NCBI RefSeq assembly: GCF_900230255.1
Contig: NZ_OCNJ01000001.1
Location: 248,001-312,000 of the forward strand
Reading direction: 5' to 3'
DNA from: Caenispirillum bisanense
GTDB lineage: Bacteria; Pseudomonadota; Alphaproteobacteria; Rhodospirillales; Rhodospirillaceae
Length of the DNA: 64,000 bases
Numbering within the stretch: the first letter of the stretch is position 1; each line of letters begins with the position of its first letter. Positions 58,330 through 64,000 of this stretch are shown piece by piece. The notes beneath the pieces are model-generated. The model did not search any database. It saw only the letters and a list, made by a program, of their open reading frames with translations, and was not told the origin of the DNA. The position numbers and the translations under genes were made by a program.

Positions 58330-58626
58330 ATGCCCATGCACATGCAGGGATTCGAACTGGGCCGCTTCCGCCTGAAGGCGGGCGTCCAGGAAGCGCAGCT
58401 GATCGCGGCCAGCCGCGCCATGGAAAGCCGCCACCTGGCGCACCAGGACGGCTTCGGCAGCCATCACGTGGTGGCGCTGGGCGACGGGCGGTATCTCGAT
58501 GTGGTGCTGGCGACCAGCCAGGAGGCGGCGGAACGCATCTGCGCCTCCTGGCTCGGTCAGCCGGATTGTGAGGCCTTCCTCGCGCTCATCGAAGCCGAGA
58601 GCATGGAGTTCGGCCGCATTCTCTGA
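58330..58626 (+). CDS. Small soluble protein, possible ferredoxin-like/ABM fold
   Basis: 98 residues from the ATG at 58330 with CAGGAGA upstream. Text LGRFRLKAGVQEAQLIAASRAMESRHLAHQDGFGSHHVVALGDGRYLDVVLATSQEAAERICASWLGQ has the strand-helix-strand rhythm of antibiotic biosynthesis monooxygenase-like (dimeric alpha-beta barrel) proteins; this is a weak, fold-level view. It is controlled by the YafY-type gene next door. Converges on DUF4168 with 3 bases between. Confidence 0.6.
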   Translation: MPMHMQGFELGRFRLKAGVQEAQLIAASRAMESRHLAHQDGFGSHHVVALGDGRYLDVVLATSQEAAERICASWLGQPDCEAFLALIEAESMEFGRIL

Positions 58627-58629
58627 CGC

Positions 58630-59082
58630 TTACTGCGTCTGGCCCTGGCCCTGCGACGGGGTCTGCGCGCCGCCGTCCTCGACGATGTAGCCGCGGATGG
58701 TTTCCGCCACCTGCGGGTTGGTCTGGGCGGTGACGGCGATGGCGTTGTACTCGTCCACCGACAGGCCCTCGTTCTCGACCGCGCTCAGCATCTTGCTTTC
58801 GGCTTCCTGCTGAAGCTCGGCGAGCTGGTCGGGGTCGGAGGTGTCGCGCAGGCGCGGCGCATACTCGTTGGCCACGTTCTGGATGCCCTGCACGGCGGCG
58901 GCGAAGGACTGCAGCTGCTGGTCCGAGAACTCGGCCGCCTGGCCCTGGGTCTGGCCCTGCTGCGGCACCGGCTGGGTGCCGGGCGCCGGTTCGGCCGGGC
59001 TGGCCGTCTGGGCGAAGGCGCCGCCGGCCAGCGGGGCGGTGGCGAGCAGGGCGGCGGCGATGGCGGTCGCGGTGAAGCGCAT
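58630..59082 (-). CDS. DUF4168-family secreted protein
   Basis: 150 residues. Signal peptide at 1-25 (AAALLATAPLAGGAFAQ). A low-complexity Pro/Gln/Thr linker follows. The core FSDQQLQSFAAAVQGIQNVANEYAPRL, then MLSAVENEGLSVDEYNAIAVTAQTNPQVAETIRGYI, fits the DUF4168 domain. The C-terminus is Gln/Gly-rich. Function unknown; location periplasmic. Confidence 0.85.
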   Translation of the reverse strand: MRFTATAIAAALLATAPLAGGAFAQTASPAEPAPGTQPVPQQGQTQGQAAEFSDQQLQSFAAAVQGIQNVANEYAPRLRDTSDPDQLAELQQEAESKMLSAVENEGLSVDEYNAIAVTAQTNPQVAETIRGYIVEDGGAQTPSQGQGQTQ

Positions 59083-59162
59083 GGTCTTCCCTCCGGAGTG
59101 CGTTGAAACCTTGTCCCATAGGGACGGGGCGCACTGCGGAAGGGTTGGCGAAAAGGCCTGTG

Positions 59163-59196
59163 AAAAAGCCGGGGCGGCTGTGACCGCCCCGGCTTT
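59163..59196 (-). terminator. Rho-independent terminator of the glgA-glgP unit
   Basis: AAAGCCGGGGCGG (59165-59177) pairs with CCGCCCCGGCTTT (59184-59196) over a 6-base loop; on the minus strand a T-run follows, 25 bases past the glgP stop. Confidence 0.92.
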
Positions 59197-59220
59197 CGCG
59201 GGTGTCGTGCCGGTCCCCGG

Positions 59221-61698
<2,478 letters not shown>

Positions 61699-61760
61699 GG
61701 TCAGTCCCCGATTGAGTTCCCTGAGAGCGTAACGTGTGGCCGGGCAGAACGGGCGGACGG

Positions 61761-63203
61761 TCAGTCGCGCGCCGTCAACTGCCGGAACAGCGCGAGGTAG
61801 GCCTCCGCCGCCTTGTGCCAGCCGAAGTCCTGGGTCATGCCGCGGCGCCGGGCGTCTTCCCAGGCCGCCCTGCCCCAGGTGTCGAAGGCGCGGTCGACGG
61901 CCGAGATCAGGCCGCCGACGGATGCCTCGCCGAACACGAAGCCGGTGCCCTGGCCGGACGGGTCGTGGATGTCCGTCACCGTGTCGGCCAGACCGCCGGT
62001 GTGGCGCACCAGCGGCAGACTACCGTAGCGCAACGCGTACATCTGCGTAAGGCCGCAGGGCTCGAACCGCGACGGAACGAGGAACACGTCGCTGCCCGCC
62101 TGGATGCGGTGCGAACGGCCTTCGTCGTAGCCGACCCAGGTGCCGACGCGGCCCGGCCGCGCCCCGCCCAGGCCGTAGATGGCGTGTTCGAGCCAGCTGT
62201 CGCCCGACCCCTGCATGACCACCTGGCCGCCGCGCGACAGGATGTGGTCCAGCGCGCCGAGCACCAGGTCGATGCCCTTCTGCTCGCTGAAGCGCGACAC
62301 CAGGCCGAACAGCGGTGCCTCGGGCCGTTCCTCCAGGCCGAACTCGCGCTGCAGGGCGGCCTTGCAGGCGGCCTTGCCCGCCAGGTCGTCGACCGAGTAG
62401 CGGGCGGGCAGCAGGTGGTCGCGCGCCGGGTCCCACTGGTCGTAGTCGACGCCGTTTAGGATGCCCGACAGGTCGTTCGACCGCCAGCGCAGCAGCCCGT
62501 CCATGCCGCGGCCGCCGTCGGGCGTCTGGATCTCGCGGGCGTAGGTGGGGCTGACGGTGGTGATGCGGTCGGCGTAGTAGCAGCCGGCCTTCAGCGTGCT
62601 GACGTGGCCGTAGAACTCCAGCCCGTCCATGGCGAAGCTGTGACCCGGCAGGCCGATCAGCGGCAGGATCTCCTCGCCGAAGATGCCCTGGAAGTGGATG
62701 TTGTGGATCGAAAAGACGGTCGCCGCACCCGGCCCGTCGGTCAGCGCCAGATAGGCGGGGACGAGGCCGGTCTGCCAGTCGTTGCAGTGGATGACGTCGG
62801 CCTGCCAGCCGACCGGCGACTTGGGCGTGCCGAGCAGCGCCGCCACCTTGGACAGGAGGGCGAAGCGCAGGAAGTTGTCCGGGTGGTCGTGGCCCCACTC
62901 GTTGATGTAGGGGCCGCCGCCGCGATGGAAGAGGCTCGGGCAGTCCACCAGCCACACCGGCACGCCGCTGTCGGGCATGCGCGTCTCGATCAGGCGCACG
63001 TGATGGGCGGCCAGCACTTCGCCCAGGTCGACCTCGGCGACCCGCTCGGTCACCTTGGCGAGTACCGACGGATAGGCCGGCAGCACGATGCGGGCGTCGA
63101 TTCCGATCCTCGCGAGCGCCGCCGGCAGGGCACCGGCGACGTCGGCCAGGCCCCCGGTCTTGATCAGCGGATAGGCTTCGGAGGCGGCGATGAGGACGCG
63201 CAT
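61761..63203 (-). CDS. glgA: Glycogen synthase, ADP-glucose type
   Basis: 480 residues from the ATG at 63203; a longer upstream frame exists but family similarity starts here. GT5 motifs: VLIAASEAYPLIKTGGLADV at the N-terminus (KTGGL binds ADP-glucose), HNIHFQGIF, and the C-terminal FEPCGLTQMYALRYGSLPLVRHTGGLADTV. It adds glucose from ADP-glucose. Divergent from glgC, which makes that substrate. Confidence 0.96.
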   Translation of the reverse strand: MRVLIAASEAYPLIKTGGLADVAGALPAALARIGIDARIVLPAYPSVLAKVTERVAEVDLGEVLAAHHVRLIETRMPDSGVPVWLVDCPSLFHRGGGPYINEWGHDHPDNFLRFALLSKVAALLGTPKSPVGWQADVIHCNDWQTGLVPAYLALTDGPGAATVFSIHNIHFQGIFGEEILPLIGLPGHSFAMDGLEFYGHVSTLKAGCYYADRITTVSPTYAREIQTPDGGRGMDGLLRWRSNDLSGILNGVDYDQWDPARDHLLPARYSVDDLAGKAACKAALQREFGLEERPEAPLFGLVSRFSEQKGIDLVLGALDHILSRGGQVVMQGSGDSWLEHAIYGLGGARPGRVGTWVGYDEGRSHRIQAGSDVFLVPSRFEPCGLTQMYALRYGSLPLVRHTGGLADTVTDIHDPSGQGTGFVFGEASVGGLISAVDRAFDTWGRAAWEDARRRGMTQDFGWHKAAEAYLALFRQLTARD

Positions 63204-63499
63204 TCTGACTCCCGTTCCCAGGCGGGCCGCGCCGGCGGGCGGATGGCCGGCGTGACGATGGCGTAATTCACGGCATTTGTGACGAAGAGGCAATACCGGA
63301 ATCGTGACACTTGCGTTGTGGCCTTTCGGCAGGAACGTCTGGATAGGGCCCGAAGATCAAGGGGATATGGACCTTCGTCGAGGGTTCGAGTGTTCATGCC
63401 CCTGTAATTGATCCTGTCGGCGACCCGTGCAAAAGTCCCGATGCAGGGTGGGGAGAAAGTCGGCTCTGCGGCCTGAGGCCGTGCCAACGGAGGAAGCGA
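63204..63499. other. Divergent promoter region glgA / glgC
   Basis: 296 bases without a gene. TGTGACGAAG and CGTGACAC (about 63279 and 63303) form a loose TGAC repeat, and the plus strand has T-rich pieces, but I cannot place a clean promoter. It should hold both start sites. Confidence 0.4.
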
Positions 63500-64000
63500 A
63501 TGGAACAGATCGACGTGGCCTACGATCTCAACCGGGCCCTGAAGGGGACGCTGGCGCTGGTGCTGGCGGGCGGTCGCGGGTCGCGCCTGATGGCGCTGAC
63601 GGACGACGAGGCCAAGCCGGCGGTGCCCTTCGCCGGCAAGTTCCGCATCATCGACTTTCCGCTGTCCAACTGCATCAATTCGGGCATCCGCCGCATCGCC
63701 GTGCCGACCCAGTACAAGGCGCACACGCTGATCCGCCACATCCAGCGCGGCTGGTCGTTCTTCCGCGCCGAGATCAACGAGTTCGTGGAACTGTGGCCGG
63801 CCCAGCAGCAGACCCGCGACGAGGCGTGGTACCGCGGCACCGCCGACGCCGTGTACCAGAACCTCGACACCATCCGCGCCCACGACCCGGACTACATCCT
63901 CATCCTGGCCGGTGACCACGTCTATCGCCAGGACTACAGCCGCATGCTGGCGCACCACCTGGAAACCGGCGCCGACGTCACGGTGTCCTGCGTCGAGGTG
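63500..64000 (+). CDS. glgC: Glucose-1-phosphate adenylyltransferase, cut by window end
   Basis: The frame runs open from the ATG at 63500 (GGAGGAAG site upstream) to base 64000, 167 codons. Seen: [46 protein letters not shown] (nucleotide-binding N-terminus with the AGG-G-R signature), [22 protein letters not shown], and the GDHVYRQDY metal site. It makes ADP-glucose from ATP and glucose-1-phosphate. The 3' part, including the left-handed helix domain, is outside the window. Confidence 0.96.
   Translation, partial: MEQIDVAYDLNRALKGTLALVLAGGRGSRLMALTDDEAKPAVPFAGKFRIIDFPLSNCINSGIRRIAVPTQYKAHTLIRHIQRGWSFFRAEINEFVELWPAQQQTRDEAWYRGTADAVYQNLDTIRAHDPDYILILAGDHVYRQDYSRMLAHHLETGADVTVSCVEV

Overview
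The window is very GC-rich (my estimate is about 70%) and densely coded on both strands. It reads as an alphaproteobacterial chromosome, most likely Rhodospirillales. Pointers are a GTTC-N7-GTTC LexA box in front of uvrB, a eukaryote-like NADP isocitrate dehydrogenase, TRAP dicarboxylate-type transport genes, cytochrome c' and diheme cytochrome b561, and many c-di-GMP/PAS proteins. There are no rRNA or tRNA genes, no CRISPR array, no insertion sequence and no prophage that I can see. The taxon is an inference.

Layout: 1-5.0 kb holds an MBL-fold protein cut by the window edge, uvrB with an SOS box, two tandem secreted DUF2141 proteins and an FNR-like regulator. 5.1-9.7 kb has an aspartate aminotransferase, a PrlF/YhaV toxin-antitoxin pair, an MFS transporter and small envelope proteins. 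9.8-12.6 kb is a MoxR ATPase / Sel1 protein / CoxE-type VWA module. 12.6-25 kb has an Lpp-like lipoprotein and then a catabolic island: FadR-type regulator, GMC oxidoreductase, fused hydantoinase/oxoprolinase, MBL hydrolase, TRAP transporter, BASS-type transporter and a membrane-anchored cytochrome c. 25-39.9 kb is mostly core genes: a diguanylate cyclase, icd, LOG hydrolase, cytochrome c', an orphan MASE3 sensor, DoxX, cytochrome b561, a LysM protein, DUF3108, psd-pssA and a chemoreceptor.

40-45.8 kb has a HigBA-like toxin-antitoxin pair and a translationally coupled PadR / membrane-fusion protein / RND pump operon with a well defined double operator. 46-53.5 kb has an alpha/beta hydrolase, a four-PAS GGDEF-EAL protein, a HepT-like protein without the catalytic motif, a YbaY-like lipoprotein, an unknown membrane protein and a GDSL-like hydrolase. 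53.5-57 kb is a three-gene amine-type operon (class III transaminase, glutamine-synthetase-like ligase, AhpD-like protein). 57-64 kb has a cytochrome c, a YafY-type regulator divergent from a small protein, DUF4168, and the glycogen genes glgP, glgA and (cut by the window edge) glgC.

No single locus is clearly a new kind of system. The best candidates for under-described biology are the hydantoinase/GMC/TRAP island, the transaminase/ligase/AhpD operon, the orphan MASE3 protein and the MBL protein that has lost its second metal site. Regulatory sites were found by eye and were not scored statistically.
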